In this document: positions 7,964 through 15,721 of the stretch, piece after piece
How the letters are laid out: each line of letters starts with the position of its first letter
Position numbering within the stretch: position 1 is the stretch's first letter
Origin: an uncultured Oscillospiraceae bacterium
GTDB lineage: Bacteria; Bacillota; Clostridia; Oscillospirales; Oscillospiraceae
Direction of reading: 5' to 3'
Length of the DNA stretch: 17,147 nucleotides
Assembly: GCA_934615645.1 (NCBI GenBank)
Contig: CAKTTR010000039.1
Span: 1-17,147, forward strand
Program-made: the position numbers and the translations under genes
The notes under the pieces: model-generated
The model's input: only the letters and a program-made list of their open reading frames with translations
Database searches by the model: none
Told to the model about the DNA's origin: nothing

Positions 7964-9034
7964 CTATTGGTTGATAAACTCGTGCAGGCGGCTGAGGTTT
8001 TCGGCGACGTCGTAGCCGTAGAGCTCGGCGCCGGAGACGTACATGATGCCTTCGTAGGTCTCACCGCTCATGTTTTCGATGGGGAGCATCAGCTCGTCGA
8101 TCTTGAAATCGGACATGGTCGCCAGGCTCACGGCATGGGAGAGGATCTCCGTATTCGTCAGGTCCGTGTTGACCAGGGGGAGGATTTTGTTGGCAAACTC
8201 GTTCAGCTCCGCGGCGCTGGAATGGGTCGCCTTCTCCAGCAGGGCGGTGATGACGGTGCGTTGGCGGCTGGTGCGGACGAAGTCGTTGTCGATCTTGCGG
8301 ATGCGGGCGTACCAGAGGGCCGTCTCGCCGGTCAGGTGCATCGTGCCCTCAGACAGGCCCGCGCCGGGGACCTCTTTGTTGATATAATTCGCCTCGGCCT
8401 GGGTCAGGTCGATGTCCACCCCGCCGACGATATCGACGGCTTGCTGGAAGGCGGAGAAATCGACAATGGCGTAATTGTCGATATCCACTTTAAAATTCTT
8501 CTCGATCGTCGCGATCAGGAGGTCGATGCCGCCCCAGGCGTAGGCCGCGTTCAGGGCGAACCAGGTGTTGCCGGTGTCCATGGGGATGCAGACGTAGAGG
8601 GTCCGCATCAGGCTGGTCAGGTGGATCTTGCCGGTGTCGTAGTTGATCGTCGCCAGCATCATGGTGTCGGACCGGCCGATGTCGTCGTCGCTGCGGGTGT
8701 CGGACCCGACCAGCAGGATCGTCTCCGACCCTTCGGGGCGGACGAGCTCGCCGGTGTCACTGTAGGCGCCCTGCATTTTGGCCATTTCGTCCTTGGAATC
8801 CTCCGCGTCGGTCAAAAGCGTGTCGTCGCCGAGGGCTTCGGCGTAGGACAGGGCGGCGTTGCCGCTGACGCTGGAACGGTCGATCTTCCCCAGCAGGATA
8901 TTGAGATACGCATACGCTGATGCGGCCAGGACGACCATGACGCACATCGTCCACAGGATAATGCGCAGCCCCACCGGCAGGCGTTTTCGTTTTTTCTTTG
9001 GCGGTTCCTCGTGCACAAACTTGCCTTGATACAT
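7964..9034 (-). CDS. LytR-CpsA-Psr (LCP) family cell-wall glycopolymer ligase
   Basis: This 356-residue membrane protein has a basic N-terminus (KKKRKR, 13-18) and one membrane segment (about 22-46), with the rest outside the cell. The LCP domain runs from about 105 to 265. Landmarks are LLVGSDTR (107-114), GRSDTMML (120-127), the SLMRTLYVCIP strand (141-151) in place of the usual S-x-PRD, LNAAYAWGG (161-169) and YARIRKIDNDFVRTSRQR (242-259). These are the acidic and arginine residues that hold the polyprenyl diphosphate in this family. LCP enzymes transfer teichoic acid, capsule or other glycopolymers from undecaprenyl diphosphate to peptidoglycan. AAAGGAG lies 7 nt before the ATG. The length is typical of short LCP proteins, and the tail after the domain (about 90 residues) has no match I recognise. 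It stands alone, divergent from the radical SAM operon. Confidence 0.93.
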   Translation of the reverse strand: MYQGKFVHEEPPKKKRKRLPVGLRIILWTMCVMVVLAASAYAYLNILLGKIDRSSVSGNAALSYAEALGDDTLLTDAEDSKDEMAKMQGAYSDTGELVRPEGSETILLVGSDTRSDDDIGRSDTMMLATINYDTGKIHLTSLMRTLYVCIPMDTGNTWFALNAAYAWGGIDLLIATIEKNFKVDIDNYAIVDFSAFQQAVDIVGGVDIDLTQAEANYINKEVPGAGLSEGTMHLTGETALWYARIRKIDNDFVRTSRQRTVITALLEKATHSSAAELNEFANKILPLVNTDLTNTEILSHAVSLATMSDFKIDELMLPIENMSGETYEGIMYVSGAELYGYDVAENLSRLHEFINQ

Positions 9035-9063
9035 CTTCCGGCTCCTTTACGATAATTATTTGC

Positions 9064-9072
9064 AGTATAGCA
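9064..9072 (-). promoter_or_regulatory. Extended -10 promoter of the LCP gene
   Basis: On the minus strand TGCTATACT (9072-9064) fits the extended -10 pattern TG-N-TATAAT with one mismatch. It lies about 30 bases upstream of the LCP start codon, giving a short leader with the ribosome site. The -35 region (TTTCTT at 17-bp spacing) is poor, as is common with extended -10 promoters. Confidence 0.6.
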
Positions 9073-9222
9073 CATTTTTATCGGAAAAGAAACCCCGCAG
9101 ACGAATTTTTTAAGATTTTAAGGTTTGGTGGGGGGCGCGGCTTTGCCGTTCTTGTACGGCTTATAGCGTTAAAATTTCGTGAATTGTTTGTCATTTTCTT
9201 TTGGGGGGTGGTGGATTTCTGC

Positions 9223-9251
9223 TTGACAGGGGGGCGGCGGGCACTTATAAT
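9223..9251 (+). promoter_or_regulatory. Sigma-A promoter of the radical SAM and ABC transporter operon
   Basis: TTGACA (9223-9228) and TATAAT (9246-9251) are exact consensus hexamers with a 17-bp spacer. The spacer is almost pure G and C. The start site should be near 9258, giving a leader of about 190 nt before the first gene. With a promoter this strong, control is likely by repression or in the leader. Confidence 0.9.
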
Positions 9252-9256
9252 TTGTA

Positions 9257-9272
9257 CTAACGCTAGCATTAG
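9257..9272. promoter_or_regulatory. Palindromic candidate operator over the operon start site
   Basis: CTAACGCTAGCATTAG is a 16-base palindrome with one mismatched pair of positions (14 of 16 symmetric). It begins six bases after the -10 hexamer and covers the predicted start site, a typical place for a repressor of the TetR or MarR kind. No regulator gene is in the window, so the binding protein is unknown. Confidence 0.5.
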
Positions 9273-9445
9273 ACAAAGTACATTGTTTTACGCTCGTGCC
9301 GAAAAAGTACGAAGTAACAATGGCGAATGCAATGGCAACGGCTGCGGTGCGCAGATGCGGATGACGCAAGTCTGATCGCTGCTGCAATGCAACAAGGATG
9401 GGGCAAGCACAACGGCTGATGCCGCAAGGAAACGGGAGGAGCGCT
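9273..9445 (+). promoter_or_regulatory. Long leader of the radical SAM operon, possibly structured
   Basis: About 170 bases between the candidate operator and the first start codon hold no real gene. A 14-residue reading frame (9320-9364) lacks a Shine-Dalgarno site. The leader can form a CTGCG-GTG-CGCAG hairpin and other GC-rich pairings, and has repeated AACGGCTG strings. I could not match it to a known riboswitch class. No T-rich terminator is seen before the gene. Confidence 0.35.
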
Positions 9446-10660
9446 ATGAAAAAGATAAAGATGGGCAACGAGATGATCGACTTCATTGACCTGAAGTGTC
9501 TGGTCGTCAGCAAGGGGGTCCGGGTGGACCCGGCGGTGTATGAGCGGTTTTCGGGCATCTATAACATCTCGACGGACCTGCGGCGGCTCTCCTGCCTGAT
9601 CTTCTCGGACGGGACCGTGGCGACGTTTACGGATATGGAGCCGGTGCTGGAGCGCTGGGGGCAGCGGTATTTTTGGACTGCGGAGGAGAAGACCAGCTAC
9701 CATCCCCAGCTGCAGACGCCGTTCTTCGTCCGCGTGCAGGACGACCGGCCGGCGCTGTTCTTCCACGAAGAATTCCTGGATTATGTCACCTTCCCGAAGA
9801 AAAACAACTTCTACGACCAGGTCACGTCCGACGGGCTGCCCTTCTGTCCCAGCGCGGTGCTGCAGGGGACGGACTGGCTGACCTTCGGCTACCTCTGGCC
9901 CTGCGAATTTGCCAAGGCGGGGATGCCCTGCCAGTTCTGCCACTGCGGCAACGAGACCAGCGCCCGGGTCAAGAACAAGCAGCCCTTTGACCCGCCCATC
10001 ACGGGGCAGCAGATGACGGAGATCATCCGCTACGCCGTCGAATCCGTCGGGAGCCAGCATGTGCAGATCACCGGCGGCTCGACGTTTGAGGGCAAGACGG
10101 AGCACAAGCACTTCCAGTACTACCTCCAGGCGATTGGCGAGAACCTGGGCCGGGAGAAAATTCCGGGGGACATCGTCTTTTACATCACCCCGCCGCGGGA
10201 GCTTGCGCTGGTGGATGAATACATCGAAAACGGCGTCGACCAGATCGCCTGCAGTGTCGAGGTCTGGGACGAGAAGCTGGCCAAGATCATCACCCCGGGC
10301 AAGATGAAATACACGACGCGGCAGCGGCACCTGGACGTGCTGCAGCACATTGTCGAAAAATACGGGCCGCACCACTGCTTCTGCAACTTCGTCGTTGGCC
10401 TGGAGCCGGTGGAATCCATGGCAGAGGGCGCGCGCTGGCTGGCGGAGCGGGGCATCACCCCGGCCGTCTCCATCTGGCAGCCGGCGGGGCTGACGGTCAA
10501 CGGCAGCATGACGCCCCCGGGGCTGGACTATTACCGGGCCGTCAAGGAGCTGTTTTTAGAGCTCTACGCAAAATATGACCTGAAGCCCGCCGAGCGCACC
10601 GGCGAGAACGGCTGCATTGAAGAGGAATTCTACCGGGCCGTCCATGCAAGCGACGCATGA
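9446..10660 (+). CDS. Radical SAM enzyme of unknown reaction with C-x8-C-x2-C motif
   Basis: The 404-residue product carries C153-x8-C162-x2-C165, followed by C167, a spacing that fits the three cysteines holding the 4Fe-4S cluster of radical SAM enzymes. QITGGS (207-212) fits the second-strand GG motif that contacts SAM. SVEVWDEK (270-277) with IITPGK (281-286), and VVGLEP (316-321), fit later strands of the barrel. The first 140 residues before the cluster have no domain I recognise, and there is no B12-binding domain. I chose ATG 9446 because GGGAGGA sits 5 nt before it; an in-frame ATG at 9398 lacks such a site. It is the first gene of the operon and overlaps the next by ATGA. The spacing differs from the classic C-x3-C-x2-C, and I cannot name the subfamily. 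A role in making or processing the transported ligand is inferred from context only. Confidence 0.82.
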   Translation: MKKIKMGNEMIDFIDLKCLVVSKGVRVDPAVYERFSGIYNISTDLRRLSCLIFSDGTVATFTDMEPVLERWGQRYFWTAEEKTSYHPQLQTPFFVRVQDDRPALFFHEEFLDYVTFPKKNNFYDQVTSDGLPFCPSAVLQGTDWLTFGYLWPCEFAKAGMPCQFCHCGNETSARVKNKQPFDPPITGQQMTEIIRYAVESVGSQHVQITGGSTFEGKTEHKHFQYYLQAIGENLGREKIPGDIVFYITPPRELALVDEYIENGVDQIACSVEVWDEKLAKIITPGKMKYTTRQRHLDVLQHIVEKYGPHHCFCNFVVGLEPVESMAEGARWLAERGITPAVSIWQPAGLTVNGSMTPPGLDYYRAVKELFLELYAKYDLKPAERTGENGCIEEEFYRAVHASDA

Positions 10661-11442
10661 CGGGGCTTTCCATCCAAGGCGTCTGCGTCCGGTATGACGG
10701 CGCGCCGGTCCTGCAAGACGTGACGCTGGAGATTGCGCCGGGGCGGATCGTCGGCCTGGTGGGCGAGTCCGGCTGCGGGAAATCGACGCTGCTGCGGGCC
10801 TGCTGCGGTCTGCTCAGCGGCGACGCGGCGGCCACGGGGAGAATTTTACTTCACGGCACCGACCTGCTGCACGCGTCTGAGCGGACGCTGCAGGGGGTGC
10901 GGGGCAGCCAGATCGGCATGGTCTTCCAGGACCCGGAGGCGACGTTCTGCCCGGTCATGCGCATCGAGACCCACGCGCTGGACGCCCTGCGGGCGGCGGG
11001 CAAATGCCCCAAGGCCGCCGCGCGGCGCAAGATCGCGGCGCTCTTTACCCGCCTGGGGCTGGGCGACACCGAGCGCATTTTGAAAAGCTACCCCCACGCC
11101 CTGTCCGGCGGGATGAAGCAGCGGGTCAGCCTGGCGCTGGCGATGCTGCCGGAGCCGGGGATCCTGCTGGCCGACGAGCCGACGGCGGCGCTGGATGTCG
11201 TCAGCGGGCAGCGGGTCCTGGCGATGCTGCGGCAGGTCCGGGCGGAGCTGGGGACAGGGCTCCTCGTCGCGACGCATCAGATCGCGAGCCTCTACGGCTT
11301 TGCCGACGAGGTCGCCGTGATGCAGGCGGGGAAAATCGTCGAATTTGGGAAGACAGAGTCCGTCTTTACCGCGCCGCAGCATCCGGCGACCCGGGCGCTG
11401 CTGGCGGCGTCCATGCGCCTGGCGCAAGGAGGTGCGTCATGA
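10657..11442 (+). CDS. ABC transporter ATPase, nickel/peptide type (first, NikD/DppD-like)
   Basis: The 261-residue protein is a complete ABC ATPase: Walker A GESGCGKST (36-44), Q-loop Q91, signature LSGGMKQR (149-156), Walker B ILLADEP with catalytic E174, D-loop AALD and switch H207. It should power uptake together with the next ATPase and the two permeases. At 261 residues it is close to NikD (about 254) and lacks the C-terminal extension with cysteines seen in longer DppD and OppD proteins (about 330). The start overlaps the radical SAM stop (ATGA), and no clear Shine-Dalgarno sequence precedes it, so translation probably depends on coupling to the enzyme gene. The substrate is not determined. 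Confidence 0.9.
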   Translation: MTGLSIQGVCVRYDGAPVLQDVTLEIAPGRIVGLVGESGCGKSTLLRACCGLLSGDAAATGRILLHGTDLLHASERTLQGVRGSQIGMVFQDPEATFCPVMRIETHALDALRAAGKCPKAAARRKIAALFTRLGLGDTERILKSYPHALSGGMKQRVSLALAMLPEPGILLADEPTAALDVVSGQRVLAMLRQVRAELGTGLLVATHQIASLYGFADEVAVMQAGKIVEFGKTESVFTAPQHPATRALLAASMRLAQGGAS

Positions 11443-12203
11443 CGCAGCTGGAAGTACGGGGCCTTTGCAAAACCTATGACCTGCCCGGCGGGCCGCTGCA
11501 GGCGGTGCAGCCCCTCTCCTTTACGCTGGAGCCGGGGGCGCGGCTGGGGATCGTCGGCGAATCAGGCAGCGGGAAATCGACCCTGGCCCGGATGATCGCC
11601 CAGCTGGAGACGCCCAGCGGCGGCGAAATTCTGCTGGACGGCGTCCCCCTGCGGCCCCGGCGCTACCGGGACAGGCGGGCCATTTATCAAAAAATTCAGC
11701 TGATTTTTCAAAATCCCCAATCCTCCTTTGACCCGCGGCAGACGCTGCGGGCGGGGCTGCGGGAGGCGGCCATCAACTGGGGCGCGCCAAGGCAGACGGC
11801 GGATGAAACAATCGCGGCGCTGCTGGCGCAGGTCGGGCTGGACCCGGCGCTGATGCGGCGCTATCCCCACGAGGTCTCCGGCGGGCAGTGCCAGCGGGCG
11901 GCCATCGCCCGGGCGCTGCTGGCATCGCCATCACTGCTCCTCTGCGACGAGGTGACGTCGGCGCTGGATGTCTCCGTCGGCGGGCAGATCTTGGACCTGC
12001 TGGATGCGCTCTGCCGGGACGGCGGGCCGTCGCTGCTGTTTATCAGCCATGATCTGGCGGCGGTGCAGCGGCTGTGCCCCCGGGCCATCGTCATGCAGGG
12101 CGGGCGCGTTGTCGAGGAAGGGCCGGTGGCCCAGCTGCTGGACGCGCCCCGGGACGCGTACACACGGCAGCTTGTCGACGCGGCAAGGGGGTTCTGCCGA
12201 TGA
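11439..12203 (+). CDS. ABC transporter ATPase, nickel/peptide type (second, NikE/DppF-like)
   Basis: The 254-residue ATPase has Walker A GESGSGKST (40-48), Q91, signature VSGGQCQR (146-153), Walker B LLLCDE with E171, D-loop SALD (174-177) and H204. It is the partner of the preceding ATPase, since this family uses a heterodimer. The length is close to NikE (about 268), and the C-terminal extension of long Dpp/Opp ATPases is absent. I start it at ATG 11439, which has AAGGAGGT 5 nt upstream and overlaps the previous stop (ATGA). The frame is open upstream to 11004, but that part lies inside the previous gene. A cysteine in the signature (GGQCQR) is slightly unusual. Confidence 0.91.
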   Translation: MTQLEVRGLCKTYDLPGGPLQAVQPLSFTLEPGARLGIVGESGSGKSTLARMIAQLETPSGGEILLDGVPLRPRRYRDRRAIYQKIQLIFQNPQSSFDPRQTLRAGLREAAINWGAPRQTADETIAALLAQVGLDPALMRRYPHEVSGGQCQRAAIARALLASPSLLLCDEVTSALDVSVGGQILDLLDALCRDGGPSLLFISHDLAAVQRLCPRAIVMQGGRVVEEGPVAQLLDAPRDAYTRQLVDAARGFCR

Positions 12204-13177
12204 AGAAAATGAAAAATCAGATGCAGAATCAAAAATATTCCCATGCAAAAACGATCCTGCGCGGGATCGCGGGGGTGCTGCTTGTCGTCCTTTCGATCTC
12301 GTTTTTATCCTTTGCCCTCATTGAGCTGGCGCCGGGGGACCCGGCGGATATTATGCTGCGGGCCTCTGGGGTCCTCCCCTCGCCGGAGGCGGTGGAGGCG
12401 CTGCGGCAGGACATGGGGCTGGACCAGCCGTTCCTGACGCGGTATTTTACCTGGCTGGGCGGCATTCTGCACGGCGATTTCGGCACGGCGTACTCGACGG
12501 GGCGGCCCGTTTTGCAGACGCTGCTGCCGGCCCTGGGGCGGACCGTCACGCTGACGGCGGTGGCCTTTGGCCTCACGGTCCTCCTCTCGCTGCCCCTGGG
12601 GCTGCTGTGCGCCCGGCGGCGCGACAGCTGGCTGGACCGGCTCCTGCGATTTTTTACCTACGTCTGCGGGGCGACGCCGAATTTCGTCCTGGGGCTGGGG
12701 CTGCTGTACGGCCTGGCCGTCAAGCTCAAGTGGCTCCCGGCCATCGGCAACGGCAGCGCCCGGGGGTATATCCTGCCGGTGACTGTCCTGACCCTGGGGA
12801 CGGCGGCGTGGATGATCCGCCAGGTGCGGACCGCCGCGCTGGAGACCCGGGGGGCGGGCTATCTGACGGCCCTGCGGGCCCGGGGCATTCGCCCGGCGCG
12901 GATGGAGCGGTATGTTTTGAAATCCGCGCTGCTGCCGATTATTGCGAGCCTGGGGACCTGCCTGGGCAGTATGCTGGCGGGGGCTGTCGTCATTGAGAAT
13001 ATCTTCTCCCTCTCGGGGCTGGGGCGGCTGGTGCTCTCGGCCATCCAGGCGCGGGATTTTCCGCTGCTGCAGGGGTTTATCCTCTGGATCGCGGTCATTT
13101 ACTATCTCATCAATTTCAGCTGCGACCGGCTGAACCGGGTCTTTGACCCGCGGCTGGAAAGGAGGTGGCTGGGATGA
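12200..13177 (+). CDS. ABC transporter permease, NikB/DppB-like
   Basis: The 325-residue membrane protein is the first permease of a nickel/peptide importer. An N-terminal membrane segment (about residues 20-42) is followed by the family motif LAPGDPADIML and then HGDFGTAYSTGRPV, typical of NikB/DppB. The BPD_transp_1 core has several hydrophobic segments and a coupling (EAA-like) loop, YLTALRARGIRPARMERYVL, that docks on the ATPases. The LSGLGRLVLSAIQARDFPLLQG segment near the end is also characteristic. ATG 12200 overlaps the previous stop (ATGA), with an AAGGGGG site 9 nt upstream. The N-terminus up to residue 17 is unusually polar and rich in lysine, asparagine and glutamine. Confidence 0.92.
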   Translation: MKKMKNQMQNQKYSHAKTILRGIAGVLLVVLSISFLSFALIELAPGDPADIMLRASGVLPSPEAVEALRQDMGLDQPFLTRYFTWLGGILHGDFGTAYSTGRPVLQTLLPALGRTVTLTAVAFGLTVLLSLPLGLLCARRRDSWLDRLLRFFTYVCGATPNFVLGLGLLYGLAVKLKWLPAIGNGSARGYILPVTVLTLGTAAWMIRQVRTAALETRGAGYLTALRARGIRPARMERYVLKSALLPIIASLGTCLGSMLAGAVVIENIFSLSGLGRLVLSAIQARDFPLLQGFILWIAVIYYLINFSCDRLNRVFDPRLERRWLG

Positions 13178-14067
13178 AGCTTGGGAGCAAACAACGCGCC
13201 CGGGGGCAGCTGCTGCTGTTTGGCGGGCTGCTGGGCCTTTTGTGCCTGCTTGCCCTGCTGGCCCCGGCCATCGCGCCTTATGACCCGTATGCGACGGAGA
13301 CTGGCAATCTCCTCGCCCCGCCCAGCCGGGCCCACCTGCTGGGGACGGACGAGCTGGGGCGGGATATCGCCAGCCGGCTGCTCCTGGGGCTGCGGCCTTC
13401 CCTGGCGGCGGCGTTCTGCGTCGTGGCCCTGGCCGCTGTCCTGGGGACGGCGCTGGGGACGCTGGGGGGCTATCTCGGCGGCCCATTGGACGGGGCGGTG
13501 CGGTGGCTTATCACGGTGTTTCAGGCGTTTCCCAGCTTTTTGCTGGCCGTCGTCATCACCGGCTTTGCCGGGAGCAGCTGGCGCAACGCGTGCCTGGCGC
13601 TGGCGGCGGTCTACTGGGCCTCCCCTGCCCGGCTGGCCCGGAGCCTGACCCTCTCCATTTTAGAAGAGCCCTACTTAAAAAGTGCCCAGATGGCGGGCTG
13701 CACCCGGTGGCAGCTGCTCACGCGGCACATTCTGCCCAATATCCTGCCCCAGATCCTGGTCAACGCCATGGGGCAGACGGGCAGCGTTATCATCAGTATG
13801 TCCGGACTTTCATTTCTGGGCCTCGGCGCCCAGCGCCCTACCTGCGAATGGGGCGTTATGCTGGCGGAAGCGCAAAAGCTTCTCCGGCGCGCGCCGCAGC
13901 TGCTGCTGTATTGCAGCGTCAGCCTGGTTTTGCTTGTCCTGATATGTAATTTGTTTGGCGACGCGCTGCGGGATCTGACCGACCGGCGCATCGCCCAAAA
14001 CGAAGGCCGTCCGGCATCGCGGAAGCGCCGCGGCGGCAAGCATAAGAAAACGGAGGAAACCACATGA
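13174..14067 (+). CDS. ABC transporter permease, NikC/DppC-like
   Basis: The 297-residue second permease begins with a membrane segment and APYDPYATE, then the hallmark LLGTDELGRDIASRLLLGLR of NikC/DppC proteins. The coupling loop is EEPYLKSAQMAGCTRWQLLTR, followed by HILPNILPQILV and the conserved ISMSGLSFLGLGAQRPTCEWG. The C-terminal tail is basic (RKRRGGKHKK) and probably cytoplasmic. I place the start at ATG 13174, which has AAAGGAGGT 7 nt upstream and shares ATGA with the previous stop. An in-frame GTG at 13165 falls inside that ribosome site and is unlikely to be used. Confidence 0.93.
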   Translation: MKLGSKQRARGQLLLFGGLLGLLCLLALLAPAIAPYDPYATETGNLLAPPSRAHLLGTDELGRDIASRLLLGLRPSLAAAFCVVALAAVLGTALGTLGGYLGGPLDGAVRWLITVFQAFPSFLLAVVITGFAGSSWRNACLALAAVYWASPARLARSLTLSILEEPYLKSAQMAGCTRWQLLTRHILPNILPQILVNAMGQTGSVIISMSGLSFLGLGAQRPTCEWGVMLAEAQKLLRRAPQLLLYCSVSLVLLVLICNLFGDALRDLTDRRIAQNEGRPASRKRRGGKHKKTEETT

Positions 14068-15662
14068 ACAAAAAGATCACGAGACTGCTCAGCGGCCTGT
14101 GCGCAGCGGCGATGGTCCTGAGCATGGCAGCCTGCGGCAGCAAGGACGCCGCCGGTTCCGGCTCGGATGCCCCGGACGACGCGGCTTCCACCAGCCAGAC
14201 CAGCGGCGAAAAGGTCCTGCGGGTCGCGTCCAACGCTTCGCGCATCAACGCGAACCTGGACGTCGCCGACAACACGACCTACAACTACTTCGGCATCGCC
14301 TCCATGGGCATCGGCGAGTGCCTGTTCCATCTGGACGACACCCTGACCCCCCAGCCCTGGCTGGCCACCGGCCTGACCCAGAAGGACGACCTGACCTGGG
14401 AGATCACCCTGCGGGACGACGTCAAGTACCACAACGGCAACACCATGACGGCTGAGCGCGTCAAGCATTGCCTGGAGCGGACCCTGGCGGACTTCGACCT
14501 GGCGTCGGAATCCCTGACGGTCACGTCCATGACGGCCATCGACGACACGACGCTGGAGCTGGTCACCGCCCAGCCGACGCCGGGCCTGATGAGCATCCTG
14601 TGCGACACGATGTTTATGATCTATGACTTTGAGGACGGCTGCGACTTCGGCACCGACTCCTCTTACACCGGCCCCTTTGTATCCGAAGAGGCCGTCCCCG
14701 ATGTCTCCCGCACCCTGGTCCGCTTTGACGACTACTGGGGCGGCGCGGCGAAGCTGGATAAGATCGAGCTGCTGATGTGCGACGACGCGACGTCCGCGCT
14801 GGAATCCGGCGACGTCGACTTCGCCCAGGGCGTGCCCCTGTCCGACATCAAGTACTTCGAAGAGACCGACGACTACACCGTCTCCAGCGCGCTGGTCCCC
14901 CGGGGCGAGCAGATCTGGTTCAATGAGAACCACGCCGGCGTCAATGACGTGGCAGTCCGCACGGCGATCTCCATGTGCCTGGACCGCGACACCATCGCCA
15001 AGGACATCTACCAGGATATGGCCGTGCCCAGCTACGGCATCTTCCCCGACTTCCTCTCCTACGGCGGCACGGAGAAGCTTGACCTGACCGTCGATTCCTT
15101 CGATCCGGAGGGCGCGAAGCAGGTCCTGGCCGACGCCGGGTATGCAGATTCTGACAACGACGGCATCCTGGAAAAGGACGGCAACAAGCTCTCCTTCAAG
15201 GTCGTCGCGTACAACGATCCCTCCCTGCTGGCGGTCGGCGATCTGCTGGCGGCGCAGCTGAAGGAGGTCGGCATTGAGATCACCGTCGAGGCGACGTACG
15301 ACACCCGCAGCTACGAGACGGCGGACGACTTCGACATGATCCTCATCACCTACGGCATGGCCATGATCGGCAACCCCTACTACTGGATGAACACCATGGT
15401 CGCCTCCACGGCCAACGCCAACTCCGGCCACTACGCCAACGCCGACGTGGACAAGCTGATTGACGAGATGAACGCCGCCTCTGACGAGGCGACCCGCGAC
15501 GATCTTTGCTTCCAGATCGAGCAGCATATGATCGACGATTGCCATTGGATCGTCTTTGCCCACAAGTGCATCTACTACGTGATGTCTGACAAGGTCACCG
15601 GCTTCACCGCCAGCCCCTGCCAGTACTACACCTTCACCAACGAAATGGACCTGGCGGACTAA
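14064..15662 (+). CDS. Lipoprotein solute-binding protein, SBP_bac_5 family (nickel/peptide type)
   Basis: The 532-residue protein has a lipoprotein signal peptide ending in LSMAAC, with C24 as the lipidated residue, then a flexible serine- and alanine-rich linker to about residue 48. The rest is a full-length family 5 binding protein: the LTWEITLRDDVKYHNG strand (110-125), TMTAERVKHCLER (127-139), YTGPF (201-205), and the VRTAISMCLDRDTIAKDIY region (298-316). An Asp-rich DSDNDGILEKDG loop follows (362-373). It delivers ligand to the two permeases. It is the last gene of the operon, whereas nik and dpp operons usually place it first. GGAGGA lies 6 nt before the ATG, which overlaps the previous stop. 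Ten cysteines besides the lipid one (86, 136, 180, 193, 239, 305, 482, 493, 502, 519), with H494 and H500, are many for an exported protein. The ligand is unknown. Confidence 0.93.
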   Translation: MNKKITRLLSGLCAAAMVLSMAACGSKDAAGSGSDAPDDAASTSQTSGEKVLRVASNASRINANLDVADNTTYNYFGIASMGIGECLFHLDDTLTPQPWLATGLTQKDDLTWEITLRDDVKYHNGNTMTAERVKHCLERTLADFDLASESLTVTSMTAIDDTTLELVTAQPTPGLMSILCDTMFMIYDFEDGCDFGTDSSYTGPFVSEEAVPDVSRTLVRFDDYWGGAAKLDKIELLMCDDATSALESGDVDFAQGVPLSDIKYFEETDDYTVSSALVPRGEQIWFNENHAGVNDVAVRTAISMCLDRDTIAKDIYQDMAVPSYGIFPDFLSYGGTEKLDLTVDSFDPEGAKQVLADAGYADSDNDGILEKDGNKLSFKVVAYNDPSLLAVGDLLAAQLKEVGIEITVEATYDTRSYETADDFDMILITYGMAMIGNPYYWMNTMVASTANANSGHYANADVDKLIDEMNAASDEATRDDLCFQIEQHMIDDCHWIVFAHKCIYYVMSDKVTGFTASPCQYYTFTNEMDLAD

Positions 15663-15721
15663 GCCTCCGCCCGTCCCGCGCACGGTCTTTCGCAGCGACC
15701 GCGGCGTGACGCATCGCACCA

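Noticed and set aside
7823..8920. Plus-strand frame of 365 codons over the LCP gene
   Set aside because: Antisense shadow. The minus frame holds all LCP motifs, a membrane segment and a good ribosome site.
9320..9425. Possible c-di-GMP (GEMM-I) riboswitch in the radical SAM leader
   Set aside because: GGCAACGG and GACGCAAG strings recall that class, but the GNRA tetraloop and tetraloop receptor are not evident and the spacing is off.
9398..9445. Upstream ATG for the radical SAM protein (16 more residues)
   Set aside because: ATG 9446 has GGGAGGA at good distance. The extra residues are unlike a conserved N-terminus, and the Shine-Dalgarno bases would lie inside the extension.
9269..10375. 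Minus-strand frame of 368 codons over the radical SAM gene, and a similar one at 12305-13486
   Set aside because: Both are antisense to well-supported genes, and their translations contain no recognisable domain.
9446..10660. B12-dependent radical SAM enzyme that would tie the operon to the cobalamin riboswitch
   Set aside because: No B12-binding domain or DxHxxG-like motif is visible in the first 140 residues, and the operon has its own promoter without a cobalamin element.
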